The notes beneath the pieces were generated by a model that was given only the letters and a program-made list of their open reading frames with translations, had not been told where the DNA came from and ran no database searches. DNA of 64,000 nt from Siphonodentalium dalli (lineage: Eukaryota > Mollusca > Scaphopoda > Gadilida > Siphonodentaliidae). The stretch covers positions 77,836,705-77,900,704 of the forward strand of contig CP136067.1 of assembly GCA_032622095.1 (NCBI GenBank), read 5' to 3'. Every line of letters starts with the position of its first letter. The stretch's first letter is position 1. Shown here one piece after another: positions 37,576 to 55,450 of this stretch. The position numbers were made by a program, and so were the translations under genes.

Positions 37576-38164
37576 ATGGCGGATGGCCGTGTTCGTCATG
37601 TTGAGTGCGATAGTACAGCGATGTTATACGGAAGCACAACTCAACGAGAGTCAGTAAACGGTGGTACGATGACTGCATTTTACAGCAATATGATGACGGG
37701 GCCTGGACTACCTACGGCACCTCCCGATATGTATTACCCGCAAGATTCAAAAGTAGACTACAATTATGAATCGAGTCCTAACCCTCCGCCGTGTGGGACG
37801 GACTCTGAATCAGTTCCAGGATTCACGAACATTGGAAATTACAACAGATATTCGCCTGTGGAAGGATCCGAACATTTCCAAGGACAACAGTTTAAAAATT
37901 CGCAATATCAACAAAACGGACCAGCTCTACCATTTCCACCGTGTTCTATGTACTCAGACTCCGGGTCTAATTTAGATCATCGGTTTCCGCAGTCGTGTAA
38001 AACAGAGGACTCGTCTCAACCTCACACTCCCGTGTCATACGTGCCGCAACATTTCTACTCGAACTATCAAAATCCTATGTGCAACAGCAACAATATCAGT
38101 ATGTTATCTCAAGTTTCACATCAGAACATGGGAGTTTATCCGTGGATGCGGCAAGTAACTTCCG
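37576..38164 (+). CDS. Lox5: Lox5 homeobox gene, exon 1 (N-terminal region and hexapeptide)
   Basis: First coding exon of a Hox transcription factor. With the start at 37576 the spliced protein is 299 residues. The N-terminal part is rich in Y, S, P, N and Q, as expected of a Hox activation region. MTAFYSN (ATG at 37669) resembles the conserved N-terminal Hox motif of the MSSYFVN type, so that ATG, giving 268 residues, may be the true start; it has A at -3, whereas the ATG at 37576 has T. The hexapeptide VYPWMRQ, the contact for the PBC/Extradenticle cofactor, is at residues 187-193. The exon ends at a GTACGT donor (38165) in phase 1; joined to the exon 2 acceptor it makes a GAC codon and an open frame. 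An alternative donor at 38155 would break the frame. Lox5 acts in the nucleus in trunk and anterior-posterior patterning; this role is known for the family, not shown here. Confidence 0.92.
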
Positions 38165-44654
<6,490 letters not shown>

Positions 44655-46358
44655 CAGACGCCGCGCGATATATAACCGCACCGTGAGCAGAAACCAACGA
44701 AGTTCGCCAAAGAGAACTCGTTCACCAACAGTTCCAACGGATGTTCTCGGCGGAGGATGACGTCAGCCCGCCAACAAGCGTCCTGTCCAAGTACAATAGT
44801 CAGCCAGAGTTTCTCAACTGATATATGTTCTGGACTGACAATGTTGCGAACCATATATTGTACTGACGAACTGCAAACAGGGTTCCATGGTTTCTTCTAG
44901 TCAAATTTGTGCAAGGGCACATGAAGCCGAGTATTACCGTATATAATATTGCCAAGGACGTCAAACGAATACTTTGCCCTGTTCTTCAACCGAATTCGCC
45001 GATAGTTAATAACCCACACATGCACGTAAACCAGAGTCCGTATGGTTCGACAACATACATTATGTAAAACATATAACTTGTCCTGGCATCTTTGGACATT
45101 CACATCCCTGGTCAAGTGGTCCTGCGTATCTGCTATGCTGTTGGTGGTAATGCTGAATTGTTCTGATGCTGGTAGAAGTAAATTGCCGTTACCAAACAGA
45201 ACCGTTATTTTTTCTAAAGTTGTCATTTTCGCGGTGTTTGGCTAACCCGAATGATTTGAGAAAATCATCCAGGAACATATATATTTTTTGAAAAATTGAA
45301 TAATGGCTGCGCGAATAGTCATCTTGATTATAATCAATTTGTAACAACTAATCCAACCAGTATAGTAAAATATTTCGCAGTGTATATACATATGTTTTTG
45401 AAAGTTTGATACACAAAATGGCTTTTCCGGGATATGTTCTGATTGTCCGAACACAGCGAAACTGAGAACTTTAGAACAAATAACGGTACTGTATCGTAAC
45501 AAAAACAGTTTGCCCGAACAACATCATATCAATTCAGCAGGAACCACCAGCATCATAGCACATTAGCAGGACCACTTGGCCAGGGGTGATTCACCTTTCT
45601 GAAATTAATAGATATTTCAATATGATATTGTCATAATGATGCCATATGAGTGTCAAATCCGATTGTGTGCCACTATTGACTACCCACTGGACTCTATATA
45701 CAATACACATGTATTGTTTATAAGGTTTACACATGTGCCCTAAATTCGACTGTATAAAATACGAACGAGATACCGCATGTAAAACTTTGATCGTTGCACA
45801 CTACATGTGGTTGAAATCAGTGCTGTCAACTGTCCAGTTATGCATTCAGTTAGACGCTAAAAGTCGCATGTCCATGTAACTGCACCTCGCTAATACCAAA
45901 ATTGGAATAATAACGCGCAACTGGTAATATATATGCATCATAAGCCACCGTATTTTAATTATAGACAAGTCATATTCGAACAATAACATATACACGTAGG
46001 TTGTATCTTACCAATATTCACCCCGGCTGGCGATGCACGAGGGGAACAGGAACCAATGTATTCAGATTTTGAAGACTCAGAACCAAAAAACGGGAGTATA
46101 CGGGTACGTCAATAACAGAGTACGTGTTTCATCTTACTTGTTGTCGCCATTGTTTTATGTGTTTCTCAGATGTATACATGAATTCATCGCATAATGTGTG
46201 ACGTCATCATTATATTGTCAAATGAGAACAATTATTGTGTTGCCAAAGGCTCGTTTTAATATAAATATTGTTAACCTGAACTTTTTCATTCATTATATGT
46301 CCCCTCACGAGGCTAAGGGTCATCTTACATATATATCAAGTAGTCCAATGACACATAT
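44655..46358. other. Lox5 3' region
   Basis: Includes the 3' UTR of Lox5, but its end is unknown. No AATAAA is seen close to the stop; the first I notice is near 47172. A short matching pair flanks 45190-45240 and 45430-45490: ACAGAACCGTTATT and TTCGCGGTGTTTGGC against the complements of TGTTCGGACAATCAG-type and ATAACGGTACTG sequence. No other gene recognised. Confidence 0.45.
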
Positions 46359-46771
46359 GTGACCCGCCATATCAAATCCAGTCGGAAGTCGGGATTTTTT
46401 AACCCTGTGCCAATGCATTTTCTTATATATGCGAGTCGACCATAGGTCGCCTCGCATATATAAGAGAATGCATTTTTACAATTTTAATAATTTGTTCTTG
46501 TATTCTTTAACAATTTTATAATAATTTCACCCATACAGAGCCCCAGACAAACATGATCAGACGACACTCTTCTATGTGCCTCTATATATGTGTGGGGCTC
46601 CCTGCAGGGTAATGGATGTTTTTTTTATTTTATGTTCTAAAAATTGTAAGAAACATTTATTTAAAAAACATGATCAAAAATTGTTAAGCCAATGCATTCT
46701 CTTATAAGAGAATACATTGGCACAGGGTAAAAAAATCCCGACTTCCGACTGGATTTGATATGGCGGGTCAC
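46359..46771. mobile_element. Foldback element with GTGACCCGCC inverted ends
   Basis: A 413-bp element with inverted ends of about 68 bp: GTGACCCGCCATATCAAATC on the left, followed by AGTCGGAAGTCGGGA and TAACCCTGTGCCAATGCATT, with the complement in reverse order on the right. The flanks share ATAT, a possible target duplication. The interior has the TATGCGAGTCGACCATAGG hairpin (about 46410-46480) also found in the TTAA element at 10942-11179, plus a shared ACAATTTTAATAATTTGTTC tract. No coding frame. Confidence 0.85.
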
Positions 46772-47596
46772 ATATATACATACCAATATCCCCATGCATT
46801 AGCCGAGGATGATATTGGTTCCATGTGAGACTATCCGTAATATTCCCCTCAAGCAAAGCAATCATTTCTTTTAGTATACCAAACAGACATGTCCCTATAG
46901 ACTTATTTTATCATGTTTCATGGAATTTCATGATAATTTTCTTTTAGAAAGGCAACTACCCATAAATGAGTTTCTATATTTGAGAATTTGCGTGTCATGC
47001 CTGTAGGTCATGGGTTCGCTTTAACACTTTGGCCTATTTTCAGTAGATTGCTCTATGTGGTTCACACTGCATTTCAACAATTGTTTACATAGGATGTTAT
47101 AGCATGCAATTAAAAATGCAAGAGCCAGACGTGCGTTTTGCATTAATCCAGGCAAACATTGCAACATATTTTCAATAAAGAATTTTTCTGATTCTGTATC
47201 CCGGGAAAAATCTTGAATTTCGAATATCATCATCTTCATTGTATACATAATTTGAACAATTATTATAAGAGAAGACAAAACAGTTGAGTTAAATGCAATT
47301 GTATATAAGGGTGAAAATATTTCCTTGTTTGTCACATTAGGTGCCAAGATCTGCTAAAAATAACTTTAAATTTCACAGAACAATCCAATAACCAAATAGC
47401 TTATTGTCTTGATAATATGAAAGTAAGCTTTATTTGTGTCACAATGCTGTTCTAAAATTTTAGTTGCGTGTTATAACATCATAGCCCCATATATTATTAT
47501 GACGAATAAAGCATCCACAAATTTCTCAAGTACTCATATCAGCCCAATGTTTCATTGATCAGCAGACATGACATGAACTTTCTCAAATATAGACAA
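46772..47596. other. Intergenic, nothing recognised
   Basis: A 108-codon minus-strand frame (47021-47347) has no recognisable motif. Nothing else supported. Confidence 0.45.
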
Positions 47597-48266
47597 CTAT
47601 AGCAGGTTAGCCCGCCACTGGCGGCGATCGTCAGAAACATGACAATGTTTTTGTTTTTCAATTTGACCCGATTTGACCTTGAATTGATGGTTTTCAAGGT
47701 CAAGGTCAGGTCGGGATCACAATTTAACCCGTCCATGACACTTCCCGTAGGTAGCAAGTTTGAGCTCAATCGGTTCGAGTCTATAAAGGACACACATATA
47801 TATGACACTTCCCGCAGGTAGCAAGTTTGAGCTCAATCGGTTCGAGTCTATAAAGGACATACACATATATTGTTGGTACCCGTTTCAAGGTGAAGATCAC
47901 CTCGTAGGAAGCCCTAAGTACGTAAGAATCACACAGAAGCGAGTTCCAGATAACGTAAACAAAAGCCGTATGCGAAAGCCGAAGGGAATAAAGAGCGTTA
48001 ACCGGTTAACGAACCCAAATATGGAAGATCTTTATCAACGACACTGCGGATACGAACGCTCTTTAACTATCAACGCTATTAATCCCGAAGTGCCGTTTTT
48101 TGTGACTGAGAGTGGAGAACGGGTTATCTGAGCCACGACGACCATTCCCGAGGGTTTCTACACTTAGATGGGAAGTTTGAGCCCAATCGATGCAGCCGTT
48201 ATCGAGTCTATAGAGGACAAATATATTTACACATATATTTACGTAGTTCTCAAAATATATAGTAGA
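47597..48266 (-). mobile_element. Helitron-like non-autonomous unit, minus strand
   Basis: Read on the minus strand, it starts TCTACTATATATTTTGAGAA and ends with a CCGCCAGTGGCGG hairpin followed by GCTAACCTGCTATAG, a damaged form of the CTAG end. Inside, a CAAGTTTGAGCTCAATCGG phrase is duplicated (about 47757 and 47823). There is also a TGACCTTGA/TCAAGGTCA pair at about 47675-47705 and an AATAAAGAGCGTTAACC palindrome near 47988 with GAACGCTCTTTAA about 65 bp further on. No Rep/helicase. First recognised unit of the minus-strand array. Confidence 0.6.
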
Positions 48267-48660
48267 CTAGCAGGTTAGCCCGCCACCGGCGGCGTTCGTC
48301 AGAAACATGACATTTTTAAAATTATTAAATTTTTTTAAAAATGTTTTAATGATTGATTCGTCAATTGAACTGAATGGTCAGAATACAGAACTGAAAACGT
48401 GAGGAGACACGATGAGCCCGACGTTGTCCGAGCTATTCAAAAACCAAATTTCAAGTCGATAGCTCCACCCGTTTCCGAGATCTGGTCTGCGCATGCGCGA
48501 AGCTGGCGTTAGCCCGCCACCGGCGGCGTTTGTCCGAAACATGACATTTTATGACATGTTTATTTTTTAATATTAATTTAATGTTTTTTAAATGTAATAT
48601 ATATTTTTTCTGAATTGTTTCCGAAACATGACATTTTATCACATGTTTATTTTTTAATAT
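48267..48660 (-). mobile_element. Helitron-like unit, 3' part, cut by a MITE
   Basis: Plus-strand start CTAGCAGGTTAGCCCGCC directly abuts the previous unit at GA|CTAG, which on the minus strand is CTAG|TC, a head-to-tail junction. A second GCCCGCCACCGGCGGC hairpin is at about 48512 and a GAGCCCGACGTTGTCCGAGC hairpin, another 3'-end type, at about 48414. The TTAA MITE at 48669-49161 interrupts the array here. Confidence 0.6.
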
Positions 48661-48668
48661 TAATTTAA

Positions 48669-49161
48669 AGGCACGTGCGGCCTTAATTGTCGAAATTATT
48701 CATATTTGTTCCAAACACCGTAAACAGAAAAACATTAAAACGCATACATTTCCGTTCATATATACAATGACCACCGCGTAAACAGCATGTTATCATAAAT
48801 ACCTACTATATTTTACCTAAGCAAGAGCCTGATTGTGTTACAGAAGACAGCACAATGCTACTGGCTAATCACACACAAATGGCATAAACGCTCTTTATTA
48901 GTTCCATATCAGGTATTCACCAACAAAGAACGCTCTTTATGTTTACCATCATAATATAAACAAACACCAGAAAAGTAACTTTTTATGCTTTTGTTTACAT
49001 AACAATGGTCAAACATATGACCATAACATACTGTTTATGCGATATTTATTATTTATATACGGACAAAGTCTATCTACATTTTGATGTTCATTCTGTTGTG
49101 GCGGGTTTTGACGGGTGGAGATATTTTCACAGGATACCCACCACCAAGGCCAACCGTGTCT
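48669..49161 (+). mobile_element. 0.49-kb TTAA-flanked MITE, copy 2
   Basis: TTAA at 48665-48668 and 49162-49165. The left end AGGCACGTGCGGCCTTA and right end (inverted) AGACACGGTTGGCCTTG match copies 1 and 3 with a few changes. The AACGCTCTTTAT pair lies near 48888 and 48930. It is inserted in the Helitron-like array, so it is younger than that part of the array. Confidence 0.9.
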
Positions 49162-49165
49162 TTAA

Positions 49166-50806
49166 TGATTTTTAAATGTAATAATTTTTTTTCTTCTGAA
49201 TTTTTAATTTTTTGTTTCTGGCGGAAAAATTTACCCGATGAAATCCCCCCTTCCTAGGAACGATATTGGGTTTTTCAATATTTTACCCGATTTGACCTTG
49301 AATTGATCATTTTCAAGGTCAAGGTCATGTCGGGGTCACAATATATAATTTGTGGGTACCCGTTTGAAGGTTAAGACTGACCCGATGAAAAATTCCCCCG
49401 TTCCTAGGAACGACAGACATAAGAATGTTTCACACAATGTCACCTAGGGCGGAAAAACACAACACGCTCGTGTCTATACACGCCCAGACCCAGAAGAGGT
49501 ATGATTTTATTTAACCTGCACGTGGCCATACAAGCAGCCCCTGACAGAGGTTGTCCACCCTTACGAGATGGTCAATAGTCCCCGCAAAGTTAATCCCGTC
49601 GCGAACCCCATCCTCGCAAAGAGCGGACAGTCAATTAATCCCGTCGTGAACGCCATCACCAACGCGACGTAATTTATCCCACAGGTTTACAGTGAAAGAC
49701 AACAATTGGAATGCGTTTATACCTGTTCAGAAAATCATAATTATTTACAGGAAGCCGATACAATAAATGTAGTAGGAACCAATACAAACAAGTGGGTGAC
49801 AATGTTTTGAGGCACAATAACCGCCTATACAGATGTAAGCCAAAAGGGGGAGACGCCAATCGAACGCGCATGTCCCAAAACAAAACAAAAACAGGGAGGG
49901 AGGGAGGGGGGTTGTCAACACAAGCGACTGTCCTCAGCAAATACATTATTGGAAAGAATGTTTAACGCAGTATAACTGCGCGCATCCCCCGGCCAAAGAT
50001 ATAGTTCCCATTATTCTGCTCTTCAAATTATCCCCGTTCGCTAACTAAATAGCAATACTGCCAAAAATACTTGTACTTTATAATTATGTTTTATTTTCGT
50101 CTAAGTACTCCGCAATATCAGTGTATAGCTTACTTATCTGAACTATCATGCGGTATGGTGTAGTGATAGATACGAGTGAAAGATCTCGTGATCAAACATG
50201 ATTATGTTTGTACCAAAATTTTGGTTTAAGGTTACGCATCTATAACCCGGTGCGATAAAATACGTCGTTTTGTACGACAATGTTTTTGTTTGGTATCATG
50301 TGTTGCGTTCTAAAAATAGGAAAGCACTTGTTCCCGTATACGTTTGCGTAAATACGAAATTGTGAGTGTTGGTTTGTAACCGGGATTTCTGAGAAGCATT
50401 ATGCCTATAACTACCCCCCCCCTAAGCCCTGACCTAAGTGTCATACATACTATAACAATGATGTTGTAAGAGTACTATGGCATCCAATAAATCTCTCCGC
50501 ATAGGAAACCACACAATGTTCCCGTATATCTCTCTGCAGATGCTAATAACGTTGAATGGTAAACAGACGCTCTTTATAGCGATGCGTCAAAAACAAACGC
50601 TCATTAAATAATCACTTGATTAACCCACGCCGTGCCTTTGCGGTGATTTGGGAGTGGATAAAGGGTGCTCAGAGCTTCTCCAAAAATGCGACAACTACGG
50701 TGTTCGTGGGTTTTTACCCTTAGATGGGAAGTTTGAACTCAATCGAGTCAGCCGTTTTCGATTCTATAAAGTACATATATATACGGAAGTCTCAAAATAT
50801 ATAGTA
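49166..50806. repeat. Composite repeat region within the minus-strand array
   Basis: Holds fragments of neighbouring units: TTGACCTTGAATTGATCATT near 49298 with TTTCAAGGTCAAGGTCA, CCTAGGAACGA phrases near 49253 and 49404, a C-run followed by TAAGCCCTGACCTAAGTG near 50411 (repeated near 53836), and GACGCTCTTTATAG near 50570 with AACGCTCATTAAATAATC about 30 bp on. The stretch 50540-50806 closely matches the ends of the 1.2-kb units. No gene. Confidence 0.6.
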
Positions 50807-52026
50807 CTAGCAGGTTAGCCCGCCACTGGCGGCATTCGTCCCATGGCTTTGGTCGATCCATTAATTTTAGTTTTTCAATGTAACCCCGTACAGGACCGGG
50901 CTACTCAAAAACCAAATTTCAAGTCGATAGCTCCACCCGTTTCCGAGATCTGGTCTGCGCACGCGCGTATCTGGCGTCGCACGGGCTCGGCGACCCGATA
51001 AAATTCGTATCCGGGGCAAGATACATTCACATACCAAATTTCAAGTCGATAGCTCCACCCGTTTCCGATATCTCGTCTGCGCATGCGCTGCACGGGCGTC
51101 GCACGGGCTCGCCAATACGACAGCGACGACCACCTGGTCAAACTACACTCACGTACCAAGTTTCGTCCCGATCGGTCGAGGTGTTGGTATCTGATGCAAA
51201 AGACGAAATTGTGAGTGTTGGTCAATAGTCCCCGCCGTGAACCTCATCGTCGCAAAGAGCGGACAGTCAATTAACCCCGTTGTGAACCTCAATCACCAAC
51301 GCGACGCAAACATGTGTTGCGTTCTAAAAATAGGAAAGCATTTTCTCTCTGCATAATTCTGCAGATGCTAATAACGTTGCTCCCCGTAGGTAGCAATATC
51401 GTTGTTGTTGATATTTACGGCTTGGGGGCTATTTTCTTATTTAGCAAGTTTGAGCTCAATCGGTTCGAGTCTATAAAGGACACACTCATATATATGACAC
51501 TTCCCGTGGGTAGCAAGTTTGAGCTCAATCGGCATTCCCTGGAATTTCCCGTAGATTGGCAGATTCCAGTAGCTTTTTATAACGGTATATCTGGGGAGAA
51601 ATCTGATGCTATATTCGTGATTATCTGGGATGATTTCGGTATATAACTATATACTGTAAAAACAAAGCGCGCCATCCGTGCTCACAGGGTTGGTCAGAAA
51701 CAAATGTTTTTTTAAATTTAATGTATGTTCCGTATATCTCTCTGCAGATGCAAATATCGTTGAATGGCAAACAGACGCTCTTTATAGAGATGCGTCAAAA
51801 ACAAACGCTCATTAAATAATCACTTGATTAACCCACGCCGTGCCTTTGCGGTGATTTGAGATTGGAGAACGGGTGCTCTGAGCTTTTCTAAACTGCGACC
51901 ACGGTCGTGTCGGTGGGATTTGACACTTACATAGGAAGTTTGATCTCAATCTGTACACGCGTTTTGGATTCTATGAAGTACACACATACACACATATATA
52001 CGAAGTCTCAAAATATATAGTATAGA
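50807..52026 (-). mobile_element. 1.22-kb Helitron-like unit A, minus strand
   Basis: Plus-strand limits are CTAGCAGGTTAGCCCGCC at 50807 and ATATATAGTATAGA at 52026. On the minus strand it therefore runs from TCTATACTATATATTTTGAG to a CCGCCAGTGGCGG hairpin plus CTAG. Inside are two copies of a module with GATAGCTCCACCCGTTTCCG, CAAGTTTGAGCTCAATCGG modules, and the GACGCTCTTTATAGAGATGC motif pair. Units B and C match it almost base for base from about 50920 on. A 110-codon frame (51314-51646) is identical at protein level in all three units; this reflects recent duplication and I do not call it a gene. Confidence 0.75.
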
Positions 52027-52614
52027 CTAGCCGATGAGCCCGACGTTGTCCGGGCTATTCAAAAATTTCAAGTCAATAGCTATTCAAAAACCAAATTTCA
52101 AGTCGATAGTTCCACCCGTTTCCGAGATCTGGTCTGCGCATGCGCGAAGCTGGCGTCGCACGGGCTCGGCGACCCGATAAAATTCGTATCCGGGACAAGA
52201 TACATACACATAGCAAATTTCAAGTCGATAGCTCCACCCGTTTCCGAGATCTCGTTTGCGCATGCGCTGCACGGGCGTCGCACGGGGTCGCCAATACGAC
52301 AACGACCGTGTCCGTGGGATTTTACCCCTAGATGGGAAGTTTGGTCTCGATCGGTGGAGAATCGTAGATTTGTATAAATGACAGACAGACAAACAGATAG
52401 ATTGTATCAAAATATATAAGAGAGATATGTAAATTAGATAGATTGTATCAAAATATATAGGAGAGATATGTACATTATCTACACACCATTACTGGTGTTT
52501 GTCAAAGTTTAGTGGGGTATATCAATACTCATTCACGATCATATCATTGAGGTCCGGAGGATGTGGGTTATCTCTCGAATACAGACTAGCAGGTTAGCCC
52601 GCCACCGGCGGCGT

Positions 52615-53130
52615 TTGTCCGAAACATGACATTTTAATATTATTTTAATGTTTTTTAAATGTAATATTTTTTTCTTCTGAATTTTTTCCGTAACATAACA
52701 GAAACATGACATTTTTTTAATTAATTTTTTTTTTAATTTTAACATGACATTTTAATATTATCTTAATGTTTTTTAAATGTAATATATTTTTTTCTGAATT
52801 TTTTCGAAACAACAGAAACATGACATTTTTTTAATTATTTTGTTTTTATTTAATTTTTTTTTTAAATTTTAACATGACATTTTAATATTATCTTAATGTT
52901 TTTTAAATGTAATATATTTTTTTCTGAATTTTTTCGAAACAACAGAAACATGACATTTTTTTAATTATTTTGTTTTTATTTAAATTTTTTTTAAATTTTA
53001 ACATGACATTTTAATATTATCTTAATGTTTTATAAATGTAATATATTTGTTTTCTGAATTTTTTCCGAAACATAACAGAAAGATGACATTTGTTTAATTA
53101 TTTAGTTTTTATTTATATATTTTTTAAATT
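52615..53130 (+). repeat. AT-rich tandem array, period about 120-130 bp
   Basis: Four to five units, each with ACATGACATTTTAATATTAT, TTAATGTTTTTTAAATGTAA and TTTTCTGAATTTTTTC. Unit anchors lie near 52622, 52741, 52871 and 53000. Very AT-rich with a homopolymer-T character and no coding potential. Confidence 0.85.
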
Positions 53131-53271
53131 TTAATATTAATTTAATGTTTTTTAAATTTAATTTATGTATTTTTTAATATTTAATTCTTTTTTATAATTT
53201 AAATTTTTTTTTTATTGTTAATTTTTTTTTTTTCTGGCGGAAAAATCCGATGAATCCCCCTTCCTAGGAAC

Positions 53272-53490
53272 GACTTTCAATGAGTTAATTCATGGTACCC
53301 GTCCTAAACATTTCGAGCGATAACGTTTTGTTGAATCCCGTCGTGAAATCTCTCTGCATAATATTTCGAGCTATTTCGAGCGGGTCAATGAAATCCCCCT
53401 TCCTATATATGAACGACTTTCAATGAGTTAATTCATGGTACCCGTCCTAAACATTTCGAGCGATAACGTTTTGTTGAATCCCGTAACGTT
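53272..53490 (+). repeat. 142-bp duplication
   Basis: The phrase TTTCAATGAGTTAATTCATG followed by GTACCCGTCCTAAACATTTC and GAGCGATAACGTTTTGTTGA starts at about 53277 and again at about 53419 with no visible change over about 70 bp. Further GAGCGATAACGTT or GAGCGATAACATT pieces follow at about 53566 and 53640. Confidence 0.85.
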
Positions 53491-54240
53491 TTGTTGAATT
53501 GTAAACATGTCCCCCGTTCCTAGGAACGACAGGCAATCTCTCTGCATAATATGTCGAGCTATTTCGAGCGATAACGTTCACGCTTGATGTCGAATCCGGT
53601 ATTGCATTGAAGAACGCTTCTCTCTCTGCATAATATTTCGAGCGATAACATTGCATTGAATTTCCCGTCATACAGATAAGTAGATAGCGAAAACGACGCT
53701 CTTTATATAGACACTGCGGAAAACTAACGCTCTTTATATATCAACGCTATTAACTCCGAAGTGCCGATTGCGATACGAAATTGTGAGTGTTGGTTTGTAA
53801 CCGGGATTTCTGATAAGCATTATGCCTATAACTACCCCCCCCCCCTAAGCCCTGACCTAAGTGTCATACATACTATAATAGTGATGTTGTAAGAGTATGG
53901 CATCCAATAAATCTCCCCGCATAGGAAATGCACTCAATTGTCCCGTATAACTCTGCAGATGCTAATAACGTTGAATGGGAAACAGACGCTCTTTATAGCG
54001 ATGCGTCAAAAACAAACGCTCTTTAACTATCAAGGGGATTAACCCCCGCCGTGCCTTTGCGGTGATTTGGGAGTGGATAAAGGGTGCTCTGAGCTTCTCG
54101 AAAACGCTACCACGGCCGTGTCGGTGGGATTTTACACTTACATACGAAATTTGAGCTCAATATGTACACGCGTTTTGGATTCTATGAAGTACACACACAC
54201 ACACACATATATATATACGGAGTTCTCAAAATATATAGTA

Positions 54241-55450
54241 CTAGCAGGTTAGCCCGCCACCGGCGGCTTGTCCGAAACATGACATTTATTTTATTTTATT
54301 TTTTTATTTTTAGCTCCACGCGTTTCAATAAGAAAAATTTGTACCCGGTTGCTCCACCCGTTTCCGAGATCTGGTCTGCGCATGCGTGAAGCTGGCGTCG
54401 CACGGACTCGGCGACCCGATAAAATTTGTACCCGGCGCAAGATACATTCACATAGCAAATTTCAAGTCGATAGCTCCACCCGTTTCCGAGATCTCGTCTG
54501 CGCATGCGCTGCACGGGCGTCGCACGGGCTCGCCAATACGACAGCGACGACCACCTGGTCAAACTACACTCACGTACCAAGTTTCGTCCCGATCGGTCGA
54601 GGTGTTGGTATCTGATGCAAAAGACGAAATTGTGAGTGTTGGTCATTAGTCCCCGCCGTGAACCTCATCGTCGCAAAGAGCGGACAGTCAATTAACCCCG
54701 TTGTGAACCTCAATCACCAACGCGACGTAAACATGTGTTGCGTTCTAAAAATAGGAAAGCATTTTCTCTCTGCATAATTCTGCAGATGCTAATAACGTTG
54801 CTCCCCGTAGGTAGCAATATCGTTGTTGTTGATATTTACGGCTTGGGGGCTATTTTCTTATTTAGCAAGTTTGAGCTCAATCGGTTCGAGTCTATAAAGG
54901 ACACACTCATATATATGACACTTCCCGTGGGTAGCAAGTTTGAGCTCAATCGGCATTCCCTGGAATTTCCCGTAGATTGGCAGATTCCAGTAGCTTTTTA
55001 TAACGGTATATCTGGGGAGAAATCTGATGCTATATTCGTGATTATCTGGGATGATTTCGGTATATAACTATATACTGTAAAAACAAAGCGCGCCATCCGT
55101 GCTCGCAGGGTTGGTCAGAAACAAATGTTTTTTAAATTTAATGCATGTTCCGTATATCTCTCTGCAGATGCAAATAGCGTTGAATGGCAAACAGACGCTC
55201 TTTATAGAGATGCGTCAAAAACAAACGCTCATTAAATAATCACTTGATTAACCCACGCCGTGCCTTTGCGGTGATTTGAGATTGGAGAACGGGTGCTCTG
55301 AGCTTTTCTAAACTGCGACCACGGTCGTGTCGGTGAGATTTGACACTTACATAGGAAGTTTGAGCTCAATCTGTACACGCGTTTTGGATTCTATGAAGTA
55401 CACACACACACACACATATACGAAGTCTCAAAATATATAGTATAGATAGA
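54241..55450 (-). mobile_element. 1.2-kb Helitron-like unit B, minus strand
   Basis: Plus-strand limits are CTAGCAGGTTAGCCCGCC at 54241 and ATAGATAGA at 55450. The first 110 bp differ from A and C (a T-rich stretch follows the hairpin); from about 54350 to the end it is nearly identical to them. It joins unit C directly at GA|CTAG. Contains the same 110-codon frame (54735-55067) and GACGCTCTTTATAGAGATGC. Confidence 0.75.

Larger units (their letters stand above)
52027..54240. repeat. Composite region with AT-rich satellite and tandem duplications
   Basis: Starts with another 3'-end type, CTAGCCGATGAGCCCGACGT, whose GCCCGACGTTGTCCGGGC forms a hairpin, then partial modules as in unit A. A second unit start, CTAGCAGGTTAGCCCGCC, is at 52585. 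Near 52400-52470 the phrase TAGATTGTATCAAAATATAT occurs twice. The phrase GACGCTCTTTATATAGACAC at about 53697 pairs with AACGCTCTTTATATATC about 32 bp on, and a further pair is near 53988 and 54018. No gene. Confidence 0.6.

Noticed and set aside
38155-38160. Alternative Lox5 donor GTAACT
   Set aside because: Splicing here would end exon 1 in phase 0, while the CAG acceptor at 44343 needs phase 1. The GTACGT donor at 38165 keeps the frame.
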